DNA of 64,000 nt. Source: Antitrichia curtipendula. Lineage: Eukaryota > Streptophyta > Bryopsida > Hypnales > Leucodontaceae. The stretch spans positions 9,610,001-9,674,000 of the forward strand of contig OX579642.1 of NCBI GenBank assembly GCA_951230915.1, in the 5' to 3' direction. Position 1 is the first letter of the stretch; each line of letters opens with the position of its first letter. Both the position numbers and the translations under genes were made by a program. Below are positions 47,972 to 60,516 of the stretch, piece after piece. The notes beneath the pieces were generated by a model. The model made no database searches. It was not told where the DNA came from and saw only the letters and a list, made by a program, of their open reading frames with translations.

Positions 47972-50529
47972 GGGTTAAATGGTCATAATGGGGTCAACTA
48001 CCTTACCTACTCAAAGCTTCAAAAAAAGCTCCATCGACCAGATCGCTTATGGTCTCCTTTCAAGGGGGTGAAGTGTCAATATCAAGTATATGAAATTGAA
48101 CCAACGGTACAATACAATGTAAATCTTGGGTACCGTTCCAAACTCACTTGCCTACTTTGTAAGATAATCTTCTTTTGAATTTCATTGGCCACTCACTCAC
48201 TCGAAGATGAACAAGCCCCTTAAGTTTATTATTTAGAGATGAATGCTGTCGTAAAGTTATCAATGTGGTCCCCTTCTCTTTTGATTTTTTGCTGTCAAAA
48301 AAGTTCCAACTAGATTGCTATGCCGGCCACATCAATGTGACAGTACACAGCCCTTCTTCCACAAGTCCCATCAGATTGTTTTTGTAAACGACACGTGGCA
48401 CTGCTAAGTGTACTCTCATGTCCCTTTAGTATCCCAACAAATCAATCAAAAGAAGAAGCTCGTTCAAAGGAAAATTGGTGGAGCACTCAACTACTTATGG
48501 AGGCCTTTTTTTTTCTTTTTTTTTCTTTATAACTTCTTTTCTTTATCTTTTTTTTTTCTTCCGGTCTGCAGTCTTAGATGTCCTTTTTATTATTATTAAC
48601 AATCAGCATGAAACTCCAGCACGGTACACATTCTTGCTCAGTTGTGGTGTTGTCGTTTTAAAAATAATAAAAATAAATGACAACCACTGAAGGAATTTGG
48701 AATATTCCACCGGCTGTTTTGTTGTACCTGATTTCCCACAAGCAACCCTTCTGCACCAATAGGAGAGTGTTGTGTGTTGCATGGAGTACGGGAATGGGGG
48801 GCTCATCTCCCGAAGTCAGCTGCTGGGGCACTTACGGCATAGTCAGACCAGCGGCCAGCCCATTACAGCCCTGATGAATTCCGTAGGTGCGGGGCAGACT
48901 GCCCTTATTGCCACGTGTTTTACCATTGCAGAAAAAAAAACTGTAATTTTTTATTTGCCACCCATGATAAAATTTGTAAATTCAGAATTCAAATTTGCAA
49001 TCAGTGACCCCAAATTAAGCAGGTGTTGTGTGTGAAGAAATAGCAAATTTATGTGGCACAAAATAGGGGACAATTTTTACATTTTTCTTTGGCTAGAGCA
49101 ATGAGGGGATCGATCCTTCCTAACCGGCTAGAGTGAGGGGGCAATGAATGGGAAACCAATCTAAAAGGTAGAGTAGTTTATGGAGAATTGATCATTTCGA
49201 TAATTCTTATTAATTCTAAAAGAAGGTGAAACTCCATTATTTGGAGAAGAGTATTTTTTAAACTAGATGTTGTGTATAGAATATATATAAGGGGAGATTC
49301 TTCCAAGTATTGTCTATTTTTAGGAATTTAGGATTTTTTTCTCTAAAAGACAAATACATGACATGGATGTGTATACCCCAAAATGCCAAGATGGGCTATG
49401 AAATGTAACTTGAAGGAATTTAAGGTGGTGATGACATTCAAAGAAAAAAAAATATTATTTCATTCTCACAATTTTCAAATTTTTTCTACTCTGACTAGCT
49501 ATATTATAATTTTTTTTAAAGAATCTTCATTTCTCATGCTTTCCCCCAAAAAAATTAGTAGGTGACATTGTTGAATTGCTATTAAAATCTTCATAGAGAT
49601 TATTGCACCTTTATGAAGTGAATTTACACACTTTGGGATAATTTATTTATTTATCTTTAAAATAAGCGTGTCCACCTAGTAGTTTAGGGTCATCTCGGAC
49701 CATTTTTTTCATTTTTCATCTCTTCACATTGTCTTCATGCCCATAAATGAAAATAACTCCATCACACTCTACCGAGATGTTGTTTTTTGCAGTGCCAAAA
49801 ATAAATGAATGCTTCTCTTGCATAACATTGTTAAGCAACTGCCAGTATACCTTCCAAGTGGAAATGTAATTTCCCCCTAGATATCCCAAGGGGAATAAGT
49901 TATAATATAAAGTTAGCCATTGGTTGGATTAACTAAAAGATACTATAAATATTGATGAGTTGTGAAGTGATATTGAGCTCCATTTATGGGCACCCACCTA
50001 AGCTATCCAATAGCACACTTGGTGTCTTAGAACTTGGAATTTCTTGGTAAGGTTCGCTGCTGGAGGAATCTCTTTTACTCCCCCCTAAAGCGGGATCCCT
50101 CCAACAAAGGTTAACTATGTTATGCGAGAGGTTGTGGTTTCCCAATACCAGTGCCTCGTCACCTTGTTGGGTTGGCTTTTGTTTTGATTCTTTAGTTTGA
50201 TATAGTGTTTAAACTTTTTTTTATGGGGACGAGGTCCCTTGGTTCTATGTACTGTTTCCCCTGTAATGAAAATTGTCCATGTGTTTCAAGAGAGAGAAAA
50301 AAAAAGTAAATAAATGCTAGCTTCGTTTCAAAAAGAAAAGAAAATAATAAAAAAAGAATGCTGGCTTCAAAATTCGGTTCATGTCCAAATTCAAAAAGAT
50401 TTTGGGGGTCCTTCGTGTATTCTTCCGCTCATACCATGGGGCACACCAATGCCCCAAGATTCGTCCAGGTGGGTGTGTGGAGCGCATGTGCCAAGCAACA
50501 TTTATAGAATGGACCAATGATGGAAAAAT

Positions 50530-52418
50530 ATCACTGGAATAAATTAAGCCGAGTCATTAACTGAACTGGACTGGGGTGATGGGGAAGAATAATAAGAATA
50601 AGAAAAGTCCCGGGTGGCACATGGAAGGCGGAAATGGGCCGGAGGAGTGTCACACAACCCCCAAAGATTCTTGTAATCAAGTTGGGTCCAATCCATTTTG
50701 TCCTTAGGCGTAAGTTCAAGTTTTGCACTGGAGACTGAAATCCCAACTTCCAACCCCACTTGACTGCCCTCCCCAAAACAGGTGGGCCCCACATCCCACA
50801 CTGCCCCCCAAACCCCCACCAAAGCCATGTTCAAAATAAATAATTAAAAAAAAGGGCCCCGAAATGACCCCCCGACCCCCCATGGCCGGGGCCCCTCCCC
50901 AACTCAACAACACAGCCATCAGTTCCACTCGCTGTTCCCCATAAATTCCAGCCCGCAGCGTCCGCCCGTCGCCGCTTCCCGGCACATTGCGGCAAACCTG
51001 CGTCTCGCTCCTCCAGAATAGATGGCGTGTACCGTAGTACTCGCTGACGCGCGTCAGAGTCAACGCCGTCTCGCGATAGCGGCTAATAACCAGAGGTCGG
51101 GATCCCGTGTCGCGTTCACCGCGCGTCCGCGTCAGCGTCGGGCTGGCGTGTAGGGAGAATGTGCTCCGACGGAGGGGCCACGCCAGGCCCTGTTTTGTTG
51201 TTGTTGTTGTTGTTGTTGTTGAAGCAACGAAAGCTGCTGATCTCCGACTTGCGTGAATCGCACCGTCGTCGTCGCAAATTTTTCGCTTGCCGCTACGGAG
51301 CTCCCGTCGTGCTTCAAGGCAAGCGAATGTGGAATGCTGTGTGTTTTTGCGAACTTTGCGAATGTTTCCCCCTGTTTTTCACGAATGTTTTTCGTTCTGT
51401 TTCGGGTGCGTGTTGAGGGTTTCTTTGCGTCGTCGTTGCGTTTGTCTTACCGCAAGATCGGTGTTGTGTGTGCGAGAGCGTAGCGAGATTCTTTGCTCTT
51501 TTTAGTTGCGGTTTAGTTTTTTCCGAAACCGGGGTGAGTTGCTATCGCAATTGAGTCGTGTTGGGCGATTCGCGTGAGTTCGTCCTTGGCAAGGCTTGTT
51601 GCGTTTTCATGCCGTTGTGCCTCTTCTTCCCTCTTGTTTTCTCACGTGACCTCCACTCCAGTTGTAGATGTGATTTCAGTCATGTGCCGTCGCGGAAAGT
51701 CTTACGGTTGTTGTCCTTGGTCCGTGTTTTTGCGTGCAGGACTCATGTTGAGGTGGTTGCGAAAAAGGAGCAGGGGAGAGGATTGTAGCTCGTGGTCAAG
51801 GTGGTTAGCACGCTCTGTCGTCGTGGAGTCTCGGAGGTGGCTTGAGATTGAAGGGAACGGTCCTGTAAGCACCGAGACTCTGCGGTTTCGCTGTGGTTTG
51901 GGTTGCCTGGAGCTATTTAAGTAGGTTTCTCTTCGGAGTTCAACTAGCTTGTTTCACGGATAGTTAGTGTCCACTGGCGGACGGGAAGTGAAGCATTCTC
52001 AGCTTTGCTAGTTATGATCGTCATAAGGCGGTCATATTAGGGTTTCAGGTTGCTTGTGAGACGGATTTCAGTCCCTTGGAGTGAACTGCTCTTTAGTAAT
52101 AGTTTGTCTGAAATCATGGATCCTGTGATACATGCCTGAGTTTGTTTCCTGGCAGCGACTGAAGTAGAATTTTCATCGAACGAGTGTGAAAGCCGTGAAC
52201 TAGTGGTAGAATGTTTGGGACGACTGCTGTTCCCCACTGTAATATACACCTCTGGTACATTCTCTCCGTAGAACTTACCCTGGTGTCACCTGGTCTGCAT
52301 TCCTCCATCATGTATGGCATCAACGTAGTTCTCGCGTGCCCTTGGTCGCTGTAGCCAATGTCATTTTTGGAACTGAACTGAGTTCCCCTTTTGTGCAGGT
52401 GGCGAGTGTGTGGCTTTC
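50530..52418 (+). promoter_or_regulatory. Promoter and long leader of the S40-family gene
   Basis: GC content rises from about 50530. A (GTT)8-9 tract lies at about 51194-51220. Sequence from about 51180 to 51900 is GC-rich with a T/G-rich texture and several upstream open frames. An acceptor-like 'ccccttttgtgcag' at 52385-52398, 20 bp before the start codon, suggests a 5' UTR intron; its donor could be near 51864 ('cctgtaagc') but is not certain. No TATA box can be assigned. Confidence 0.4.
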
Positions 52419-53150
52419 ATGATGGCAAGATCCAGCTCTGATGGTTTTGGGCAACACCGGTATACAGAGAGGGAGAGAGGGGGTAGTAGCAGCAGCAGCA
52501 GCAGGGCAGGCAAGCTCTTGGGATACTCCTCGTCGTATAATGCTGTCCATGACACAGATTCGGTGAGTGAATTGAACGAGGAAGACGTGTGGGACTTAGG
52601 AACGGACGGATCGGCAGAGGATGGAGCTAGCAACAGAGCTGAAAGCTCAGATACGTACGGGTATGTGAACTCGGGAAGGAGGTGGGTGGGGATTGAGAAG
52701 GAGCCTGGTTTGTCTGCGGCGTTTGCAGAGAGTAGCCGACCGTATGGAATATCACCCCACAAGCTGGTGGGAGGGTATGCTAACAACTACTCTGGGCAGA
52801 GTTCGAGCCGTGATGGTCGATCCACAGCTGTGAGGATGATCCCTCCCATTGCGCAAATAAGGGAAAACAGTAGTCCCAGGCGCATGATGCATCAATCCGC
52901 GCCAGTTAATGTCCCGGACTGGTCGAAGATTTTGGGCGCGGAGAGGAAGAACAAGTGGGCGGATGATCTAGATAGTGACAAGGAAGATACGGAGGAAGAG
53001 AGACTCCCACCTCACTTGCAAATCCAACGAGAGTACGCGCAAAGCACGACGTTTTCGGTGTGTGAAGGTGCTGGACGGACATTGAAAGGAAGGGATTTGA
53101 GCCGAGTGCGTAATGCTGTGCTTCGGCAGACTGGCTTCTTTGACGGCTGA
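52419..53150 (+). CDS. S40 / DUF584 family protein (senescence regulator domain)
   Basis: This is a single coding exon of 243 aa; ATG at 52419 or 52422 (MMARSSSDG). The family (Pfam senescence regulator, formerly DUF584) includes barley S40 and Arabidopsis S40-like proteins, small nuclear or cytoplasmic proteins linked to senescence and stress; their biochemistry is unknown. The N-terminal half is low-complexity, Ser-rich (GSSSSSSRAG) and acidic (SVSELNEEDVWDL). A central RMIPPIAQI motif is near residues 144-152. The diagnostic C-terminal block is REYAQSTTFSVCEGAGRTLK then GRDLSRVRNAVLRQTGFFDG, ending at the stop. The domain is complete to the C-terminus, as is usual for the family. The 3' UTR follows 53150; its end was not determined. 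An antisense frame at 52786-52361 is a shadow. Confidence 0.93.
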   Translation: MMARSSSDGFGQHRYTERERGGSSSSSSRAGKLLGYSSSYNAVHDTDSVSELNEEDVWDLGTDGSAEDGASNRAESSDTYGYVNSGRRWVGIEKEPGLSAAFAESSRPYGISPHKLVGGYANNYSGQSSSRDGRSTAVRMIPPIAQIRENSSPRRMMHQSAPVNVPDWSKILGAERKNKWADDLDSDKEDTEEERLPPHLQIQREYAQSTTFSVCEGAGRTLKGRDLSRVRNAVLRQTGFFDG

Positions 53151-54793
53151 GAAGCAAATTTTCTTTGTTTTGCATTTCCAGGATGGTGCTTTTGTGGAGG
53201 TCACTGCTCGTAACCATTTTTCAGTAGCAATGTCAAGTGAATTGGTTGTCACCAGCTCAAGCTGGTGGTGGCTCTCGGCTGGAGGAAATCTGGTTTGCTT
53301 TTTGTGTTCACTTGGTTGTACGTCTGGTTTCAAGGTTTTGGAAAAAAAGAAAACCCAAGGGCACCAGTTGGTTAGGGTAAGCTCCCGCTTAGTTGTCTCA
53401 ATTGTGGAGCTGATTATGTACATTGACATTGTCGACATACAAGCAAGATGTGTGACATGTCTACTGCCACGGAAAGCGTGAAAATTTGTCTCAGTGAATC
53501 AGCGCTGAGCATTTTTTTGCATCATCTTTCTCTTGGAGCCAACGGATGCATTTTGTCGGGGAGGTATGGGTAGTCAGGAGTAGGGAATCAATTGGTTTCT
53601 TTGTCCATATCCGCAGATTTGGGGACACTATGTATTCATTGGTTACCAAGAGACTGTAAATTTTGGCTATTGAATGGAATCTTTATCAGGGATTTATTGA
53701 GAGGATTGTATGAGAATGACTTTGCTCAGATGCTTGAATCATCGAGTTTGGAAAATGGAGTGAATTAACTGTAAGGATGGGGCACTCCGCTTCCCAATCT
53801 TTGATTTGTGAATACTGTTTTTGTTTATTTATAAATATGACAAAAATTATTGATAAAAATGTTTTGGATCAATATTATGTGATTCAAGTGCCTGAGAGGT
53901 CACCGTGTAATTTATTTATTTTTTTTGGGGGGGGGATTAGACTTCTTCAGTAATTTTCATTCAAAAACAGTTGGCATCTAACCAAGGTGTTACATATTTT
54001 TTGGAGCTCCCTGGAATTAGTTATGAATTTTTGAAGTTGAAAATGCAGAGATCACTAAAACTGTATCTGAAGCAATGAGAATGCAAAATGTATAAATAAC
54101 GTACATTTTAGAAGGTTGATGCTCTTAGAGCCTAAATGTTTTATGGACCTCCTACTTTAGAATGAGAGTGACATTTTTTGTGTAATCTCAGTTAGACCAT
54201 TGATGAAAGTATGTTTTTATATAATGATGGAATTTTTTACCTACAAAAGATGAGCTTGGGACTTTGTAATTTTTAACCTTATAAGGATGAGAGTGGGATC
54301 ATGCAGATAAACTTATAGTGAAATTAGAGATGAAATTGTATGTCTAATGTGAGCTTTTAGATTTTTTATAAAAAAAACTTAAACAAATTTCAAAACAAAT
54401 ATAAATATTTTTAACCTTAAAAAGATGAAACCTATTACTAAGGTATTTTGCCAAAATGATTAGATTTTTGGATCAAAAGGTATTTTCTTCATTTCTATGA
54501 TCCTTCTAAAGTTAAATAGTCTTTAAATTTCATCATAAGTATATATTATAATGTAGAATGTACATTGATTTGTTCTAATAGTGCATGTGGTCCTAATAGT
54601 GAGTGTGATCAAGTAGAAACTTTCTCACTGCATACTTCCTTTATGCATAATATGTAGTAAAAGAATTTAGAGGCAATAGGTGGGTTTGGGCTTGATTCAA
54701 GATGGAAAGACACGTGGTTTGTGGCCTCTCTAAATGCATAAAATCTCTCTTAATGTATAATCATGGCAATGTGCACTAAGAGGTTCTATTGTC

Positions 54794-55680
54794 TTAACCC
54801 TTCATCGCCAAAGGGGACAAAAAAACGTCCTCACATATTTTCAAGTCCAATTTAAAGTGCTATAACTTTTGCATCAGATGGTCAATTTCAATGAAACTTG
54901 TTACAAAAGTTCTGCTCTCTCTTCTAGTTTATGTGATAAACTTTAAAAATCAATCCAAGATGTACTGATTTCTTGGAAAGCCAATCAAAGTTCACAGGTA
55001 CAATTTGAGTTCACCAAATTGCTATTGAAGGTTGCAACTTTGGAGGCTTCTAGTAAAATTTTCATGCCTATCTAAGTTGTTTTGAAGTTCAAAATCCTGA
55101 CAATTTTGGATTACAGTGAACTTTGGCAGCTTCTTCTTCATACAATGTCCTTTTTGAATTAAAATTTTTAGAAAAGTTGCACATACTAGTCTAGATTGTG
55201 TGGATAAAATTTCATATCAATCCAAGAAGTTATGAGTGACTGAGAAGCATTTTAGTAGAAAGATGTCCAACCTTGAATATTTTTTTTGCAACTTTTCTTG
55301 CTATTTTTTTGACATTTGCAAGCCATTTTGCAAACACAATGAGTCAATTTAGTGATATTTTCTTTCACCAATGTGTTTGTATGATTGTTTTGAATCACTT
55401 TATAGTCTTAAGTTTTTTCATTTGAGTAGGTTTAGAAATTGAATTTCACTTGCAAATGTGTTGCTGGGAAAATTTCAGCATCCTTTTTCAACACTAAAAC
55501 ATTATAATCTTGCAATCTAAGCGGTCAAATGACTCCAAGTTTGACTCACATCATTTACAACACATCTACTACAAGATTGTAAAGTTGAGATTTCTATAAC
55601 TAAACGAAATTTAGATCTATAACATTTCAAAATCAATGATGTTTTTGAATTCAAATAGACCTTAGGCAATAGTGTGTGTT
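54794..55680 (-). mobile_element. Probable diverged TTAA/CCCC element, copy G
   Basis: Left end 'TTAACCCTTCATCGCCAAAG' at 54794. Family interior in the minus orientation: 'cttgcaatctaagcggtcaaa' near 55512 and 'agattgtaaagttgaga' further on. The right end is not clear; 'agaccttaggcaa' near 55661 is the best candidate. Assigned mainly on the shared interior. Confidence 0.4.
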
Positions 55681-56241
55681 ATCCTAATGTATCAAAGCCA
55701 CTCTTTTAAATTAGTGCATGTTAAATATTACTACATTGTACTAGTTTTCACAAAAATGAAATTTGTTAGAGACACTAATTTTGTAGGGGACACTAATTTC
55801 TCCTCCCTTCACTAATAGGACAACTCAATGGAGCTTGACTAATGTCAATGATTAGCTCAATAGTTCAATAATCATTGAAAGTGTACCTTAGTCATTGGAT
55901 TGTGAAAAATGAAAATCATTTGAGTGATGATGTAGAAAGTGTTAGTGGATCCTACTTTCAAAGAAATTATCAATGTAATTTTTGTATCTTTCTTAGTTTA
56001 TCACACATATGACATACTTTTAGTAATAAAAAGTATATCAATGCCTATTTCAAGTAACCTTTCAATGGACTTAATAGTGAAGTTGAATAAAAATGTTTAA
56101 TCCCATAGTGATTGATTTTAATATGATCTATGCATAGCACCTAAAGATGGAAAAGTTACCTTTAAGTCTAATGGTCAATTCTTTTTAAATTATTTAATCA
56201 ATTCTTCTTAAGGTCCCCTCTACCCTCCTACCATGTTCTTC

Positions 56242-56244
<3 letters not shown>

Positions 56245-56277
<33 letters not shown>
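56245..56277. repeat. (TA)n microsatellite
   Basis: About 16 TA dinucleotides, beginning after 'caatat' and ending 'tatatgta'. Confidence 0.9.
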
Positions 56278-56283
<6 letters not shown>

Positions 56284-56601
56284 GTGCTCGTATTGAATGT
56301 TTCAAATAATTAAACTATCAAACCAAATAAAATCTTAAAGCACAATATACATTAACTTTAAAGATGTTTGTATTTATTGTAATATAAACACATATCATTT
56401 ATTTCTTCTAATATTTACACAATACCTCTTTCCATAACCAACTTGTATATTGATACAAAATGACTAAAAATGTCTATAACATTCACAAATTTACAAATGA
56501 TCAACTACGTCAAATGCTATTCTACAACCAATGATTAATTAACACATTGAATGTGCATCTTTTATAATGCAAAACAAAGGAATTTGATCCAATTATTTTT
56601 T

Positions 56602-59600
56602 CTATTCTCTTCCTTTAGTCCACAATAGTTTTGCTTCATCCAATTGTCGTTGTTTTTGGATTTCGTTTCTTATTAGTAATAATTGCCTTATTCTTTCAGT
56701 AGCTTTTTCAATATGACTCAATAATTGTCTTCTATGAAGAGCCTGCCAATACAATTTTGATATGAGCACACTACCTAAAAAATTAAAAACTATATGTTTT
56801 CTATTTGCATTAATAGAATTTTATTATAATTCAAAAATTTAAACTAGAAAAAACAAATCTATTTGATTCTTTCATTTCATTTTTTACATTCTATGTGATT
56901 GTACTCTATATGTTTTGAAAAATATACTTATGCATTTATTCTAAAAATTATTTAGTTGATATTGTATTTTTCTGTGCTATTTTAAAATAATATTATAGTC
57001 TTAAGAAAATATTATATCAATATTATAGGTATTTTGTTAGAGATTCAAGTCATAGCCCAATATTTACTTCACGTTAAAAGATTTTGTTAAAAGTTTAAAT
57101 TTATGTTATTGCTTAAATATTTGTAATTTTTATTAGATCCATTGGAAAATATTAATAATTATTAATATAATTAAAAAAATTGATTTAGTTTATTCATCAT
57201 AATATTAATATATGATGATTTATCTACCTGTTTCCGTGTAGTTTGATTTACTATATTCATTGCTTTTGTGTATTCAAGATTAGTTTGGACATTCTTTCGT
57301 TGACGTTCAGCTTCTTGTTTTGCTAAATATTCTTTCAATATCTTATTTTTATGATCGGTTTTAGTTTGAATACCCTAAAATAATAGTAATAATTATGGAT
57401 TAACATATTTTAATATGTCAATTGGATAATGTCATAAGTCATTAAATTAATAATATTAATAATAGTATAATAATATAAATATTTTAGATAAATAAAATAG
57501 ATTTTACAAAAACATTAATGAATATTAGAGATAGATTTCATAAATAATTTTTTTGATTATTTTACTTGAATTCGCTTTTCCTTCCTTGCATATGCTTGTT
57601 CTAATGTTCGTAGTCTATCTTGTTCTTTCTTTTCTTGTATCAAAGTTTTTTCTTGAATTTGCTTGTCTATTTCAACTTGTTTTTCTGCCCTTCGAGTTGC
57701 TAATGCCTGAAAAAATATCAAACATTTTTATATACTTTAATATATATGTTATTTTATGACATTAACTTAATGTAACATAAAAAATAATAATTGTGATTAA
57801 TTCTTTGACCAAAAACTGATAATGACTAAATTAATTTTTCATATTATACCTCAATAATCCATGTAAAGAAATGCTTACCGCATTCTTTGCATCAAATTCA
57901 TCTCTCTTTTTTTGAAGCATATTATAATAAGCTTGTAGAGCAGCGGCTTGGCGTTGTTTAGCCTCTGCTTGAGCAATTGAGTTTATTTTTTTAATTTCTT
58001 CATTTTTAATTTCTTGAAGTCTTTTCCTCTCAACATCTTTTGCTGCTAATTCTTTACTTTTTTGCATAGCTTGCTATTGTTCCAACAAATTATAAGTCAA
58101 GTAATTTAGATTATATGTCACAAATTTTATTGTTTTTTTCTCTTAAATTTGGATATCAAATTTTAAGTTCCTATAATTTTTTTGTAGCTTACATTTTTTT
58201 CAACATTTATTGTATTCCATAATTATTTAAATTTTTTGTTTCTACTTTGATAATTAAGTGTTACTTGTAATTTATCTTTGAATTTTAATAAAACAAGAAA
58301 ATTGTAGGCACCTGTAATACAACTTCTTGCATTCTTTCTATTTCTTTTCTAAATGCTTCTTGTTTTTCTGCCCTTTCTTTAGCTGCAGCAAGAGCTACTT
58401 TCTTGGCTTTTTTCTGTATTAAATGAATAAAAATTATGCATGTGTATACATTTTGTAGAAATTCAAATTTTAGATCAATTCAGAATGTCTAAAGTAAGAT
58501 AGTACATTGTATTTGAAACTACCAATGTTTATCAAAGATAAATATTTTGTACCGCTGCTTTTGCCCTTTCTTTTCGCAATTTCAATTCTTCTTCATATTG
58601 TCTTTTTGCTAATGCTTGTGCTTCTCTTTCTAATGCTTCTTCCTACTACACAAAAATTTAGAATCAAACGTTAAATTATTATTATATATATTTTTGAAGG
58701 TCACATATTTTATTCTATGCTAATTATTGTTTATATTTTAATATATTTAATTGTACCACCTATTAACTTTATTGCAAACCAAGTACATGAATAGCAATAT
58801 ACTACGTGCCATTTTTAGACCGACCAATCTAAACCTTAAAAGTACCATCTAGGACATGTATAGGTTTCATAAATCTTGGACCGATGTACACATCAAACTG
58901 CACGATTTGAACCATAAAAATTGCCAAAGTTACAGAGTGGCGCCATTTTAATGAAATTTCTCCATATAAGTACTATAACATACCTCTTCTCGTCTTCTCA
59001 CTTCGTTAGTTGCTTGTTGAGCAGCAAATTCTTTTTCTTTTCTTTGTTTTTCTGCTTTCTGCCATAATATAACATAGTAAGATAATTACATAACATTTAA
59101 TAGCCCTCATGCACCTCACTCATCACATTGAGCCTCCACCTATCCACTTAACTATTGATGAAGTACTATTGGATGTGGAATATTTTAGGCCAGTAGTGTA
59201 GAGCCAAGGCAATGACGATGCATGTTATTGAATGTTATGTATTAAATGCTAATCTTTGAATCTTGCTTGAAATTGACATGACTTTAACAAATAGAAATTT
59301 CTACAAATTTTTCTTACATAAATTTTTAAGAAATTGTCATATAAATGTTTGAAAGGAACATTTTTCTTAATATACATTAAAAAAACATTTATTACTTGTT
59401 CAGCTTCTTTTTTGAGTTGCAATGCAGCAACTCGTGCAGCATCTTCTTGCATTTTCTGACACGTTTCTGATATTTAGAATTGCAAATAAATAACTATAGA
59501 TTAGCATGATGCGTCAAACAACGTGTTTCAAATTTAAATACCATGCTTGACAATCATTCATATTGAATAAATCAATGAAACTTTAACCCTACAAGGATAT

Positions 59601-60462
59601 TGGAGACTGACATTAAGTGCCCGATGGATGATAAAGAATCCTTCTATGTAGGACAGAAGTGCAGATATTCATCCTCGTGAATTTTGTGTCTTACATAGTA
59701 GTTTGACCTCCAATGAAATGAATGCTCTTCGGGTTTTCCCAAGCAAATGATTCGCACATTCAATACAAAGAAAGACTGATTTCCACGGCGATTAGCCTAT
59801 CCTATAGGGTTAATATGTAAATATCAAATGAAATATTTTAGACGTACTTTAGTTGTTGCTTCTGCTGCTTTTTTCTTCTCTCTTTCTTTTGCAACTCGCC
59901 TTTTAGCTGCTTCAGCTGCTTTAAGAGCCTAAGTATTTAAAAAATTCCAAAATTTTCAAACGTTATATAAATTGAGTATAATTAGTGAAGTGTAGTCTCT
60001 TATTCAAATTTAACAACATTTGTTTTATGATAAGAACAACAGTTAGAATGTGCACATCTCAATTGATTTTGATCACAATGCTACTTTTTTATAAACTTTA
60101 ATTTAAATGTTGTTGTAATGTGAATTTTTATTTAAAGACAATAATTACATTATAATTTACTGAAGAAGTAATGGTATAATATGATTGTGGAACTAACAAA
60201 TCAACAAAGTTAATTGTAAAGGTCTCTCCATTTTGAACCAAGGGTGATAGAGGAATTAGAGGAAGATTTAATTAAGAATAACACAACCCCCCCCCCCCCC
60301 CCCCCACCAAAATCCATATATTAAACCCCAATTTTGGTGCTGCAAGGAGTTTTGTCTAATATTTTTCTCAACTCTGGTTTCTAATCCCTCATTGCACACG
60401 CTTTACAATGAACTCTAATATTTGATATAAATTTATAACAATAATAATAATAATAATATTAA

Positions 60463-60516
<54 letters not shown>

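Larger units (their letters stand above)
35420..51150. other. 15.7-kb gene desert with mobile elements
   Basis: No coding exon was recognised. The region includes TTAA-type elements at 36206-37148, 44682-45577 and 47394-47971, and inverted-repeat elements at 43671-43809 and 46404-46599. It also has a telomere-like CCCTAAA-rich stretch (38640-39020), a direct repeat around 'ccaactttggtgg' (39818 and 39965) and a promoter-like stretch near 44100-44520. A 'gttgggttggcttttgttt' type tail near 50165 followed by A-rich sequence looks like the 3' end of a LINE. An 81-codon Lys/Arg-rich frame at 37606-37361 (-) is unrecognised. From about 50530 the DNA becomes GC-rich toward the S40 gene. Confidence 0.5.
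53151..56601. other. Intergenic region between two convergent genes
   Basis: The first few hundred bases are probably S40-gene 3' UTR. The rest is AT-rich. A probable diverged TTAA-type element lies at about 54794-55680 and a (TA)n microsatellite at 56245-56277. No coding exon was recognised. Confidence 0.45.

Noticed and set aside
50000..50310. LINE-type retrotransposon 3' end
   Set aside because: The GTTGGGTTGGCTTTTG tail and nearby A-rich tract are suggestive, but no reverse-transcriptase sequence precedes it, so it is only mentioned in the intergenic entry.
52361..52786. 141-codon minus-strand frame with LLLLLLPPLSLS
   Set aside because: It is antisense to the S40-family coding exon, and the Leu run is the complement of a Ser-codon run.
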